A DNA stretch of 64,000 bases from Oceanirhabdus sp. W0125-5 (lineage in GTDB: Bacteria; Bacillota; Clostridia; Clostridiales; Clostridiaceae), in assembly GCF_027938815.1 (NCBI RefSeq), contig NZ_CP115913.1, positions 4,932,001 to 4,996,000 of the forward strand. Reading direction: 5' to 3'. Position numbers and translations under genes: made by a program. Below are positions 1 to 8,251 of this stretch, piece by piece. Positions within the stretch are counted from its first letter, which is position 1. Every line of letters begins with the position of its first letter. A model generated the notes under the pieces. It was not told where the DNA came from, did no database searches, and was given only the letters and a program-made list of their open reading frames with translations.

Positions 1-267
1 GCATCTGTAATTTTCTATGGACATGAGCACCATTTAGAGCAAACTAAATTAGTAGGAAATGCTGATTATATTTGTGTAGGTTCCAGTGGATGCAGAAAAG
101 ACAATAAGACATATTATACATTAATAACAATTGACGATAATATGTACACTGTTGAAAAAGTAAATATAGAATATGATAGGGAAGAATTTCTTAATACTTT
201 TAATAATTTAAATTATCCTGACAAAGATTTAATTTCAAAGGTGTTTTTTGGTCTTGGTTATAAGTAA
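1..267 (+). CDS. Metallophosphoesterase, C-terminal part (5' end outside window)
   Basis: The open frame runs from base 1 to a TAA at 265-267 and encodes the last 88 residues. It contains Gly-His-Glu-His-His near residue 7, followed by a Gly-Asn-Ala ... Gly-Ser-Ser-Gly stretch. This is the terminal metal-ligand block (GHxH, then an N/xGS turn) of calcineurin-like phosphoesterases. Family members hydrolyse phosphomono- or diesters at a two-metal centre; the substrate cannot be told from this piece. The N-terminal metal ligands lie outside the window. Confidence 0.7.
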   Translation, partial: ASVIFYGHEHHLEQTKLVGNADYICVGSSGCRKDNKTYYTLITIDDNMYTVEKVNIEYDREEFLNTFNNLNYPDKDLISKVFFGLGYK

Positions 268-347
268 TTGTAAAAGTGTTTAAAAAAGGCCTCTCCCCAT
301 ATGATTAAATTTGTATAACTAACTCCTTTATAAATTTTAATAATTGT

Positions 348-390
348 AGAAGGATATCATCTTTATTAAATTAAAAGATGATATCCTTCT
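348..390. terminator. Perfect 17-bp inverted repeat between convergent genes
   Basis: A perfect 17-bp stem (348-364 / 374-390) encloses a 9-nt loop. It lies between the convergent ends of the phosphoesterase (ends 267) and the leftward gene ending at 401. Neither side has a strong T-run, so its role as a bidirectional terminator is inferred from position and stem quality. Confidence 0.6.
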
Positions 391-400
391 AAATCATACA

Positions 401-838
401 TTAATAACACACAAAACTATCAATACTTCTTAAGTCTACTCCAAAGTATACCCATCTGTATCCTGCCCATCTCCATCCTGCAATTGAGCGTCTATTAACA
501 AATGTTAAATAAGCCCAATATGACCTTCCATTTCTCTGCCATATATAAACATATCTATATAAGCACATCTTGATACTTCCTGGCGCTACAGCTGTAGTAC
601 CTATTTCCAGTTGTTCAACATTAGCGTCTTTTTTAGATGGAAGATATGAAGGTGGTGGTGACTTAGGGGGTTGATTCTTCTGTCTTAACAAATCCATCCC
701 GACGGGATTAAACCGCCCTTGATTTATAGGCGCTATTTCATATGATTCAAACTCTCCTATTTCTCCCTCTTCCTGAGGTTCTTCATAAATTCTTATTAAA
801 TCATTGTTAAGTAAATCCTCATAATCGTATAATAACAT
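401..838 (-). CDS. Clostridial hypothetical protein with Arg/Tyr/Trp-rich C-terminal domain
   Basis: The protein has 145 aa and no signal peptide or membrane segment. Residues 1-75 are acidic and low-complexity, with a Pro run near residue 60. The last 60 residues are dense in Arg, Tyr and Trp and read like a compact beta-rich domain (YVYIWQRNGRSYWAYL, GWRWAGYRWVYFGVDL). I recall small clostridial proteins with a similar Trp/Tyr-rich tail but know no function for them. The start is supported by AGGAGG about 6 nt upstream of ATG 838. It is monocistronic and convergent with the phosphoesterase. Confidence 0.6.
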   Translation of the reverse strand: MLLYDYEDLLNNDLIRIYEEPQEEGEIGEFESYEIAPINQGRFNPVGMDLLRQKNQPPKSPPPSYLPSKKDANVEQLEIGTTAVAPGSIKMCLYRYVYIWQRNGRSYWAYLTFVNRRSIAGWRWAGYRWVYFGVDLRSIDSFVCY

Positions 839-1001
839 ATTTTCCTCCTAGAAAATAAATATAATATAAAATATGATTTATACTCGCTTTAGTTACTTTA
901 ATAATTTCTATTTTCATAGTAAATAATATCTCTATAATGCTTTATAACTAAAAAATCACTACTTTTGATGTAAATATAAATAATATTTTGAGGTGTTAAA
1001 A

Positions 1002-2012
1002 ATGAAATTGTTTATACCTGATATAGCCTATATAGATCCTAGAATTTTAAAATATGATGTGGGTAATAAGGCTGTAGAACAATTAGAAAAGCTAAATATA
1101 CCAATAGTTAAATCAAGAAAAGTTTTAATCGAAGGAAAATCACCAGTTGAAAGCTATGTTAAAGCTAAAAAGACTATTTATGTTACTGTAAATTTTCAAA
1201 AGAAATTAAGAAGCTGCAAGCCCTCTGCAGATTATCAATTTGCTCTGTCTAGTTCATGTCCAGGTCATTGTGAGTACTGCTATCTTCAAACAACTCAAGG
1301 TGAGAAACCCTTTATGAAGGTATTTGTTAATATTGACGATATACTTAATGTTATTCAAGAACATATAGATAATAATTCACCTAACATTACTACTTTCGAA
1401 TCTGGAAGTATTACTGATCCTGTAGCTCTTGAACATTTAACTGGAAACCTAAAAAAGTGTATAGAGTTTTTTGGAAGAAGTGAAAAGGGAAGACTTAGAG
1501 TTATAACAAAATATGATAATGTTGATTCTTTCTTAAATATAAAACATAATAACCATACTAAATTTAGATTCAGTATAAATACACGATATGTAATTAATAA
1601 GTTTGAGCATGTTACATCTAGCTTTGAAGAAAGAATAGAAGCTGCTAGAAAAATTGCCAATGCGGGGTACCCTATTGGATTTATTATTGCACCTATTATG
1701 CTTTATGATAACTGGAAGGAAGAATATAAAGAATTACTTGATAAACTTAAATCACAATTAGAAGATTATACTGACATAATTACCTTTGAACTTATACAAC
1801 ATAGATTTACATCTACTGCAAAAGAATTAATACTAACCAGATTTCCTAAAACTGCCCTTGATTTAGATGAAGAAAAGAGAATGTTAAAATGGGGACCTTA
1901 TGGAAAATTTAAATATGTCTATCCAAAAGAAAAAAGCACTGAAATTAAAGAGTATATTACAGCGCTTATAAATAATAATTTTATTAATGCTGAAATTGAA
2001 TACTTTACATAA
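1002..2012 (+). CDS. splB: Spore photoproduct lyase homologue (radical SAM) lacking the catalytic Cys
   Basis: The protein has 336 aa, close to the 342 aa of B. subtilis SplB. The radical-SAM cluster motif Cys-ProGlyHis-Cys-GluTyr-Cys-Tyr (C86, C90, C93) has the SPL spacing CxxxCxxC with both conserved Tyr. SPL repairs the thymine dimer 5-thyminyl-5,6-dihydrothymine in germinating spores. Cys141 of B. subtilis SplB, the H-atom donor 43 residues after the third cluster Cys, aligns here with a Ser (FESGSITD instead of the FEAACTSD-type block), so repair activity is uncertain. I chose ATG 1002 because TTGAGGTG at 989-995 is a well-spaced Shine-Dalgarno; the in-frame GTG at 993 lies inside it. 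It could be an SPL paralogue with a different role. Confidence 0.8.
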   Translation: MKLFIPDIAYIDPRILKYDVGNKAVEQLEKLNIPIVKSRKVLIEGKSPVESYVKAKKTIYVTVNFQKKLRSCKPSADYQFALSSSCPGHCEYCYLQTTQGEKPFMKVFVNIDDILNVIQEHIDNNSPNITTFESGSITDPVALEHLTGNLKKCIEFFGRSEKGRLRVITKYDNVDSFLNIKHNNHTKFRFSINTRYVINKFEHVTSSFEERIEAARKIANAGYPIGFIIAPIMLYDNWKEEYKELLDKLKSQLEDYTDIITFELIQHRFTSTAKELILTRFPKTALDLDEEKRMLKWGPYGKFKYVYPKEKSTEIKEYITALINNNFINAEIEYFT

Positions 2013-2030
2013 AAAACGCTTACGCTTTAG

Positions 2031-2288
2031 AACAAATGTATAATTGATAATGGATAATGTATAATGATGGATATTTCTGCTACCGCAGAAACTACATTTT
2101 ATTGTTCTTTAGGAAAGAATTTTTTACTCATTTTATCTGGGATAAAATATTGTATTTAGTGTACAATATTTTCTTTTAAATGATACGAGTAAATATTTCT
2201 TCTCTAATAATATACGATTAAAATTTCACAGAGTGAAATGTCAATCATTATCCATTCTACATTTTACATTATCCATTATGTATTTGTT
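2031..2288. repeat. Copy A of a ~257-bp structured repeat with terminal inverted repeats
   Basis: The first 42 bp (2031-2072) are identical to 19851-19892. The right end (about 2245-2288) is an imperfect reverse complement of the left end, giving terminal inverted repeats of about 40 bp. Internal hairpins are TTTCTGC/GCAGAAA (2074-2091), a block opened by ACTC and closed by GAGT that holds three small hairpins (about 2133-2200), and TTTCAC/GTGAAA (about 2224-2239). It has no ORF. It sits between convergent splB and the FAD oxidoreductase, and its last base abuts the latter's stop codon. It is MITE-like; see Findings. Confidence 0.8.
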
Positions 2289-3521
2289 TCATCTGTCTAT
2301 TTTAAATAACTCTAAAATCGGTGGATTATCTCCAAAATACAAGTCTCTTAATAATTTAGCTCCCATAAGTCCGTATATTGTTCCGTTAGAGCCATATCCT
2401 AAACAAAAATAATGATTTGGATAATCTTTATGTTCTCCTATATATGGGAGTCCATCTTTTGTTTCCCCAAAAAAGCCACTAAACCCATACTCCATTTCAA
2501 TATCATTAATATCTGGAAAAAATGATTTTAACTTACTAAATAAAGTATTATATTTTCTATATGAAAATTCATCTTCATCTTGAAGATTATACATTTTACT
2601 TCTTTCTCCACCTAACTTTTCATCTTCTCCACCAATAATTATACGATTATCTTCTGTTGCTCTTATGTATGTATAAGCATTCTCTGTGTCTCTTATAATG
2701 CATTTATTGTACCATCCTTCAAAACCAGTTAATGGTTTAGTAACTATATTAAAACTTCTAGTTAATATAGCTGTCTTTTTATCAAAGTAATTCCTTGCTT
2801 CATATCCAGTTGCAATGATAACTTTTTTAGCTTTTATTTTAAATCCATTTTTTGTGGTTAACTGAACATTATGTTTTTCATTTTTTATATTTACTACTTC
2901 TGTATTTTCATATACCCTTAATCCATTTTCTACACCTTTTCTTATTAATGAATGGGTCAATCTATAAGGGTCAATTTCGCCAGCTAAATTATTTGAGTAT
3001 ATGCCTCCCTTTATATCAAATGAAAACATACCCTTAGATTTCGTTTCATCAATATATGTTACATCAAATCCATTTTCTTTTCTTAGGTCATATTCTTTTC
3101 TAAGAAAATTAATATCGTTATTTTTATACGAATAATATAAACAATCCTTTATTTGAAATCCACAATCATCATCAATATCTTTTATTACTTCATTTATTTC
3201 ATACAATGTATTCTTAGTCTCTTTAAAGCACTTAACTGCATCTTCTTCTCCAATAATTCCTTTTAATCCAATTAAATCTACATCAATTTCATATTGAAGT
3301 ATAGCAGTATTTGCTCTTGTACTTCCATATCCTATTATATTTCTATCTAGAATTACTGTATCTACATTTTCTTTTGTAAAATAATAACTACATAGCGCTC
3401 CAGTTATCCCAGCTCCAATTATAACAACATCGCATTCTATATTTTCGCTAATATAAGTATATTTATTAGGTATATTATTTAATTTTGACCAAATAGTATC
3501 TCCAGTAACTACTTTCATCAT
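2289..3521 (-). CDS. FAD-dependent oxidoreductase, DAO (glycine oxidase-like) family
   Basis: The protein has 410 aa and a Rossmann FAD site near residues 30-60 (DVVIIGAGITGALCSYYF) followed by the second-strand acidic residue. The C-terminal segment, GLPYIGEHKD ... CLGYGSNGTIYG, is typical of D-amino-acid-oxidase/Rieske-type dehydrogenases. Family members oxidise amines or amino acids with FAD. The C-terminal Rieske domain found in many relatives is absent. The start is ATG 3521 or 3518 behind GGAGG at 3526-3530; 3518 has the better spacing (7 nt). The substrate is unknown and it appears to be a single-gene unit. Confidence 0.8.
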   Translation of the reverse strand: MMKVVTGDTIWSKLNNIPNKYTYISENIECDVVIIGAGITGALCSYYFTKENVDTVILDRNIIGYGSTRANTAILQYEIDVDLIGLKGIIGEEDAVKCFKETKNTLYEINEVIKDIDDDCGFQIKDCLYYSYKNNDINFLRKEYDLRKENGFDVTYIDETKSKGMFSFDIKGGIYSNNLAGEIDPYRLTHSLIRKGVENGLRVYENTEVVNIKNEKHNVQLTTKNGFKIKAKKVIIATGYEARNYFDKKTAILTRSFNIVTKPLTGFEGWYNKCIIRDTENAYTYIRATEDNRIIIGGEDEKLGGERSKMYNLQDEDEFSYRKYNTLFSKLKSFFPDINDIEMEYGFSGFFGETKDGLPYIGEHKDYPNHYFCLGYGSNGTIYGLMGAKLLRDLYFGDNPPILELFKIDR

Positions 3522-3649
3522 ATTACCTCCACTAAATATATGTATTTAGTTTTTACATAAAAGTTTTTTTATATCAAAAAAAGTGAAGATAAAATTAAGT
3601 ACGCTTCTTAAGTATCCTACTTGGTTTGCATATATAACTTTAATAAAAT

Positions 3650-3683
3650 AAGAAACTGTTATATCTTCAAATAACAGTTTCTT
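3650..3683 (-). terminator. Terminator for the diguanylate cyclase gene
   Basis: A 13-bp perfect stem (3650-3662 / 3671-3683) with an 8-nt loop. T-rich sequence follows on the minus strand (TATTTTATT) and on the plus strand, so it may act in both directions. Confidence 0.75.
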
Positions 3684-3706
3684 ATTTTTAAATTTATAGT
3701 TTTTCT

Positions 3707-5266
3707 TTAAACCTCTATTCTATTTCTTCCTAATTCTTTTGCTTTATATAGTAACCTATCAGCTTTATTAACTAAGTCAGTATAGCTCTCCCCTTCCCAT
3801 TTACAAAGCCCAATACTTATGGTTACTTTCAACTCTTTATGGATAAACTCCATAGATGATATATCTTGTTTTATTTTCTCTGCAATTTCCATGGCTTCCT
3901 TCCACTCTATATCAGATAAAATAGCTAAAAACTCTTCTCCTCCATATCGTCCAGCTATATGAGTCCTTTTTATATTAGATAATATAATCTTAGCAGTTTT
4001 CACTATAACTTGATCACCAATTTGATGTCCATAAGTGTCATTAACCCTTTTAAAGTGATCTATATCTGCCATAATAATATATACAGAAAAATTGTCATTC
4101 TTGGCTCGATTTAATTCTCCATCTAATTTCTTATATATAGTTTGATGATTAAACAAATTAGTGAGACTATCAGTTACTGAAAGTCTTTTTAAAACCTTAG
4201 TCCTTTCTTCAACCTTACACTCTAAATCTTCATTTAACTTTTTCAATTTACTTTCATATATTTCCTTCTGATTTATTTTTGACACAAGATATATAGCCCA
4301 AACCACAACCGCTGTCACAATAAATATCATAGCAATAAGAATACCCAAAAACCTATTGGAGTTATTGTAAACCTCTTTCCTTGCTTGAGTAAATACAATG
4401 TACCAATTATGCTTAATATTATTTTGATCAAAATTCACTTTAGTTCCAATATAATATTTTGAATTCTGGTAAATGTTATCTTCAAAAAAATATTCATTCT
4501 TAGAGAACCTTTTTAAAAGCCCTTTACCAATATCTTTAGTTTTTTGATTTAAATCTAATATAAAAGACCTATTAGGATGAGATATAATTGCACCTCTATC
4601 ATCAATAAAAAATTGATACCCTGTTTGTTTAAAGTTTACATTATCTACAAAGGTTTTAGTAAAATAGTCCATTTGAGGAGAAATAATTGCCACACCTATA
4701 ATTTCATCATTATATTTAATTGGTGCGCTAATTACAAAAATAGGATTATCTCTTAATATACTTGGGTAAATTTCACTAATAAAATAGTCCTTTCCTTTAA
4801 AAATTTCCTCAACATAAGAATAACCCATTCCCCCCTTTCCAATAGTTTCACCACCAACAGTATCAACTAGAAATTCTCCACTATTTATTGTAACTTCATT
4901 TCCGTTAACATTTTTTTCAATTGGTTTATGAAGTTTAACACTAATCGGTAGATTTTCATAATAAGGATAAAGGTCATGTATATGAAGTAAAAATTTATGA
5001 CCTTCCTCTACAACTTCTTCATTTTCTGGAAATCTGCATAAATTTATAATTTTAGGCTCAGTTGAAATCATTTTCACTACCCTTATTTGATCTTCAACCC
5101 AACTTCTTAACATATTACTAGTCTCAGATGTGATCTTACTCCCCACTTCGTAAAAATTATTTTTATTACCCTCTCTTATATTAATATAGAAGAAAACATT
5201 AAATATTAAAAAAGAAATAATAATAATTATTATTATTTGCAATATATATTTTTTATTTTTATACAT
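3707..5266 (-). CDS. Membrane diguanylate cyclase with extracellular Cache sensor (Cache-GGDEF)
   Basis: The protein has 519 aa. Layout: TM segment about 8-28, extracellular Cache-like sensor about 35-295, second TM about 305-329, coiled coil about 330-360, GGDEF domain about 365-519. The active-site signature is GGEEF (442-446), and the metal site is in MADIDHFKRVND (about 399-410). It should make c-di-GMP from two GTP in response to an external small ligand. The RxxD inhibitory I-site upstream of GGEEF is missing (Lys and His at the key positions), so product feedback through that site is unlikely. AAAGGAG precedes ATG 5266. It is monocistronic with its own terminator. Confidence 0.9.
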   Translation of the reverse strand: MYKNKKYILQIIIIIIISFLIFNVFFYINIREGNKNNFYEVGSKITSETSNMLRSWVEDQIRVVKMISTEPKIINLCRFPENEEVVEEGHKFLLHIHDLYPYYENLPISVKLHKPIEKNVNGNEVTINSGEFLVDTVGGETIGKGGMGYSYVEEIFKGKDYFISEIYPSILRDNPIFVISAPIKYNDEIIGVAIISPQMDYFTKTFVDNVNFKQTGYQFFIDDRGAIISHPNRSFILDLNQKTKDIGKGLLKRFSKNEYFFEDNIYQNSKYYIGTKVNFDQNNIKHNWYIVFTQARKEVYNNSNRFLGILIAMIFIVTAVVVWAIYLVSKINQKEIYESKLKKLNEDLECKVEERTKVLKRLSVTDSLTNLFNHQTIYKKLDGELNRAKNDNFSVYIIMADIDHFKRVNDTYGHQIGDQVIVKTAKIILSNIKRTHIAGRYGGEEFLAILSDIEWKEAMEIAEKIKQDISSMEFIHKELKVTISIGLCKWEGESYTDLVNKADRLLYKAKELGRNRIEV

Positions 5267-5280
5267 ATTTTTCTCCTTTT

Positions 5281-5321
5281 AATATGGTATAATATATAAC
5301 CTCTCTATATTATACCATATT
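5281..5321. promoter_or_regulatory. Perfect 16-bp inverted repeat carrying a -10 box in each arm
   Basis: Arms 5281-5296 and 5306-5321 are perfectly complementary around a 9-nt spacer. Each arm holds TGGTATAAT, an extended -10 sequence, so the palindrome offers a -10 in both directions. It lies 15 bp upstream of the diguanylate cyclase ATG. It could be the cyclase promoter with a built-in operator, or a 5' UTR hairpin. Confidence 0.5.
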
Positions 5322-5426
5322 ATCCGAAAATTCGACATATTCCACACAAATATGTAACTTATTTATATGTGGAACATTATATGCCATAATTCTTATATGA
5401 AAATTTTCAATTTCCTTAAGAAGAAA

Positions 5427-5457
5427 AAAACTCTTGGCATACATCCAAGAGTTTTTC
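5427..5457 (-). terminator. Terminator of the M15/amidase gene
   Basis: Stem AAAAACTCTTGG / CCAAGAGTTTTT (5427-5438 / 5446-5457) with a T-run on the minus strand. The same stem sequence recurs in the terminator at 7863-7909. Confidence 0.85.
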
Positions 5458-5514
5458 TCTACTTTCAAAGCAGATACTTTGCAAATATCAATGATTTTTT
5501 CATTTTACATAATA

Positions 5515-7494
5515 TTAATAATGTACACGTACAAGCCAAAATTTTATCTTCTTATCATTCCACCCAAGATCCCAAGGAACATTGTCTCTATCAGTATTAT
5601 GACAAGTAACTAAAGAATATCCTTTTGAATCAGCTCCTGTAACTACTGAAACATGCGTAACTTTACCTTTTTTTTCATATGCTATAAAATCTCCTGGGAG
5701 TAGTTTATATGAAGCTTTATATACTTTCTCATAATCTCCATATGCAATTAATGAGGCTCTCCCATTGTAAAGCATATAATTCTTAAATTTACCTGCATTT
5801 AACCAAGGCCCTGTAGCACCTTTCTTATTATAATTCCAAGCACGATTTTTTGAGAACTTTCCTCCCTCAAATAATATTTGAGAGGCAAAGTTAGCACAAT
5901 CTCCACCTTTGGGATTATAATTTCTATATTTCTTATTATATTTAAACCCGTATTTTTCTTCACTTGCTGCACCGCAATATCTGTGAGCATAATCTACAGC
6001 ATTTTTTCTTCTGTCTCCTATACCAGATAAATCTCTTTGACCTTGAGAAGTAATAAATTCTTTTATTGAATCTACATTCAGCTTTTCTAAGTTTAATGAA
6101 TCTGCAAAAGGATCTTTATACCATTCCTTTGTAATTACCCATTTATCTTCAGTCATCATAATATTCATAAAGTGAGTAGTTCCAATTCTAGCTCTATTTA
6201 CTTCTATCTGATTTTCATATATATATTTATACTCTGTACAACATAGTAATGAAACTGTGTAATTATCCTCATTACCTATAATCTTTTTAATCATTACATT
6301 TGAAGATATATCAGTAAACTTTACACCTTGTTTCTGTTCCCAATTATGAATATAATCTACTTTCTTTTTTTCATGTTCATATGCCCAAGTACCATATTTG
6401 GTCTTAGTATCATAAAAAGTTTTAATTAACTCCAAATCTCTATCCAGTATAGCTTTATTTCGATTTTTAAAAATCTGATTTATATAATTATCTACTTCTT
6501 CATTAAAATTAGTAGTACTTGTTACTTTCTTTTTATTTTTAAATGCTTTGTTAATTTTTTTTATATAACCTTTAACATTCTTTTCTTTGATTGGTGCTCC
6601 TTCATACCATTCATCTTCATCCTTGTACTCATTATCAAAATATCTAGCTTTTAAAATAATTTCAGGTCGATATTCAAAGTGTAAAATATCAAAATGTGAC
6701 CATTTTCCTCCCCATATAAAATTATATTTTTCAAATATTTCAACAACTTCCTTAGGATAAGATGCTAACCTCTCTTCTCCATCTTTCTTTGAAGCCCACT
6801 TCCAATAATCTCTATTATCTCTTTTTAAATCAATCGCAATTCCAAATGAATGTGGACTCAACCTATTAGTACCTGAGATATACCGATAGTTATATGTTCC
6901 GTTGGCTGGAAAAAGGCAATTATAAATATCCTTTCTACTTTGAGATAGTGTGTTTATTTCTCTCATAGCAGCTTCTAGTGATTTTGCTGCTTTATTGTTC
7001 CCATTAAATTGATAATACCTGTATCCTATATTTGTCTTCTTTAAATTAGATTCTATCTTCTTCTTTGAATCACCATAAACTTCATTGAGTAATGCATATA
7101 CTCTTAGACGTCCTGGATCAAAGTTTTTATCCATTAATTTTGTACTAGCTTCTAAAGGATATCTTTGTTCCATCATATCTTGTAGATCTGAATTTGCTAA
7201 CTTCCCCTCAAATATCTTTTCCTTCTTATCATCATAAAGAATTTTCTTACCTGATTTCATTATTAAATATACCATTCCATTATCGTTACATTCCACATCT
7301 TCAATGTACTCTGGATAAGCCATCATTAAAGATAAGATATCCTGTTTCATTGTTACTTCATAAGTATTTAATTTTTCTTTATTCTCTAAATCACATTCAT
7401 TTGAAGCTTTTGCTATGAATTTTGTATTGGTAAATAAACTAAATAACATTATACAAACAACTAATTTCTTTGAGCTAATTTTCATTTTAAACAC
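5515..7494 (-). CDS. Secreted two-domain wall hydrolase: M15 (VanY-like) carboxypeptidase + amidase_6
   Basis: The protein has 659 aa. A signal peptide spans about 1-30 (Lys-rich, hydrophobic, then AKA). An M15 peptidase-like domain follows at about 150-290, with the Zn-site pattern SPHSFGIAID (H215, D222) and H272 in LHFEY. A linker domain spans about 330-460, and a putative amidase domain (amidase_6) about 495-659, with C533 in GGDCANFASQ, H614 in THVSVV and H632. Such domains cut D-Ala or peptide bonds in peptidoglycan stems. The single chain suggests two cuts by one secreted enzyme during growth, sporulation or germination. Its substrates and timing are not visible. Confidence 0.85.
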   Translation of the reverse strand: MFKMKISSKKLVVCIMLFSLFTNTKFIAKASNECDLENKEKLNTYEVTMKQDILSLMMAYPEYIEDVECNDNGMVYLIMKSGKKILYDDKKEKIFEGKLANSDLQDMMEQRYPLEASTKLMDKNFDPGRLRVYALLNEVYGDSKKKIESNLKKTNIGYRYYQFNGNNKAAKSLEAAMREINTLSQSRKDIYNCLFPANGTYNYRYISGTNRLSPHSFGIAIDLKRDNRDYWKWASKKDGEERLASYPKEVVEIFEKYNFIWGGKWSHFDILHFEYRPEIILKARYFDNEYKDEDEWYEGAPIKEKNVKGYIKKINKAFKNKKKVTSTTNFNEEVDNYINQIFKNRNKAILDRDLELIKTFYDTKTKYGTWAYEHEKKKVDYIHNWEQKQGVKFTDISSNVMIKKIIGNEDNYTVSLLCCTEYKYIYENQIEVNRARIGTTHFMNIMMTEDKWVITKEWYKDPFADSLNLEKLNVDSIKEFITSQGQRDLSGIGDRRKNAVDYAHRYCGAASEEKYGFKYNKKYRNYNPKGGDCANFASQILFEGGKFSKNRAWNYNKKGATGPWLNAGKFKNYMLYNGRASLIAYGDYEKVYKASYKLLPGDFIAYEKKGKVTHVSVVTGADSKGYSLVTCHNTDRDNVPWDLGWNDKKIKFWLVRVHY

Positions 7495-7590
7495 CCTTCT
7501 TTTGTATATAGATTTAGCGGTATATGTTTAATATGAGATATTTCAAAAAAAACATACTATGATTTATAAAGAATAATAAAAAAAGAATAA

Positions 7591-7848
7591 AGAAATTATA
7601 ATTGGAAGTTTGTAGGAAAACTTGAAAAAGTAATATTTGCCGCAATGTCTGCAAACTTATGTGTAGAATCCCACATGAGAGAGTTGATAAAACAAGGCTT
7701 TGAAGTTATAGTTGTAAAAGATGCTACTGCAGCTGCTACTCTTGAAGGAATGGATGGTTATGATGCAGCACTAGCTAATTTTAATTTTATTGCAAACGCT
7801 GTATGGTCCACTTATGAAGCTGAAAAGAAAATACTCAAAGCTGAATAA
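7591..7848 (+). pseudogene. C-terminal remnant of an isochorismatase-family cysteine hydrolase
   Basis: From 7645 the frame encodes 67 aa containing MSANLCVESHMREL, the conserved block around the catalytic Cys of isochorismatase-like hydrolases, through to a normal C-terminus. Homologous reading (KVIFAAMSANLC) continues upstream of that ATG in the same frame back to an in-frame TAA at 7588-7590, so the N-terminal two thirds of a family-length (about 180 aa) protein is gone. The catalytic Asp and Lys of the N-terminal half are absent, so it should be inactive. No convincing ribosome binding site precedes ATG 7645. Confidence 0.75.
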
Positions 7849-7862
7849 GATTTATATTTAAA

Positions 7863-7909
7863 GTGTAGAAAAAAACTCTTGGATTTAAAATCCAAGAGTT
7901 TTTCTACAC
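7863..7909. terminator. Long bidirectional terminator
   Basis: A near-perfect stem (7863-7885 / 7889-7909) with a 3-nt loop contains AAAAACTCTTGG and its complement, flanked by A- and T-runs. It separates the isochorismatase remnant from the convergent DUF4177 gene. Its core is the same as the terminator at 5427-5457. Confidence 0.85.
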
Positions 7910-7952
7910 TTACAAAAGTATTATCAAATTACATTTTCTTAAAGTTATATAT

Positions 7953-8135
7953 TTATTCTTCTTTTTCAAAAACCAAATCAAATTCTTTGATTCTACCCTC
8001 TCCATTAAATTCTGAAGGGATAGCAGTAACGAATCTCCAACCTTCTGCACTATATTTATCAATTAATTCTCTATGATTTGCCTGTTGAAATAATAAGCCC
8101 TGTGCATCTGCTTCAACATATATATATTTATACAT
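7953..8135 (-). CDS. DUF4177 family small protein
   Basis: A cytosolic protein of 60 aa. The pattern MYKYIYVEAD ... HRELIDKYSAEGWRFVTAIPSEF ... EFDLVFEKE matches the small beta-alpha-beta DUF4177 fold, whose function is unknown. I prefer ATG 8135: AAAGGA sits about 9 nt upstream of it but directly abuts the alternative ATG at 8144. It is monocistronic. Confidence 0.75.
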   Translation of the reverse strand: MYKYIYVEADAQGLLFQQANHRELIDKYSAEGWRFVTAIPSEFNGEGRIKEFDLVFEKEE

Positions 8136-8251
8136 ATAACTCATTCCTTTCTATAAGTATTGTGAAAAGACTAGTCCATACTATTTTATATTATTTTTTT
8201 CATTATACAGGCTAATAATACCAATTTCAACAATTATTTTAAATTACATCC

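Noticed and set aside
7591-7848. Intact small gene of 67 aa
   Set aside because: Homology continues upstream of its ATG into a stop-limited frame, so it is the tail of a larger broken hydrolase gene.
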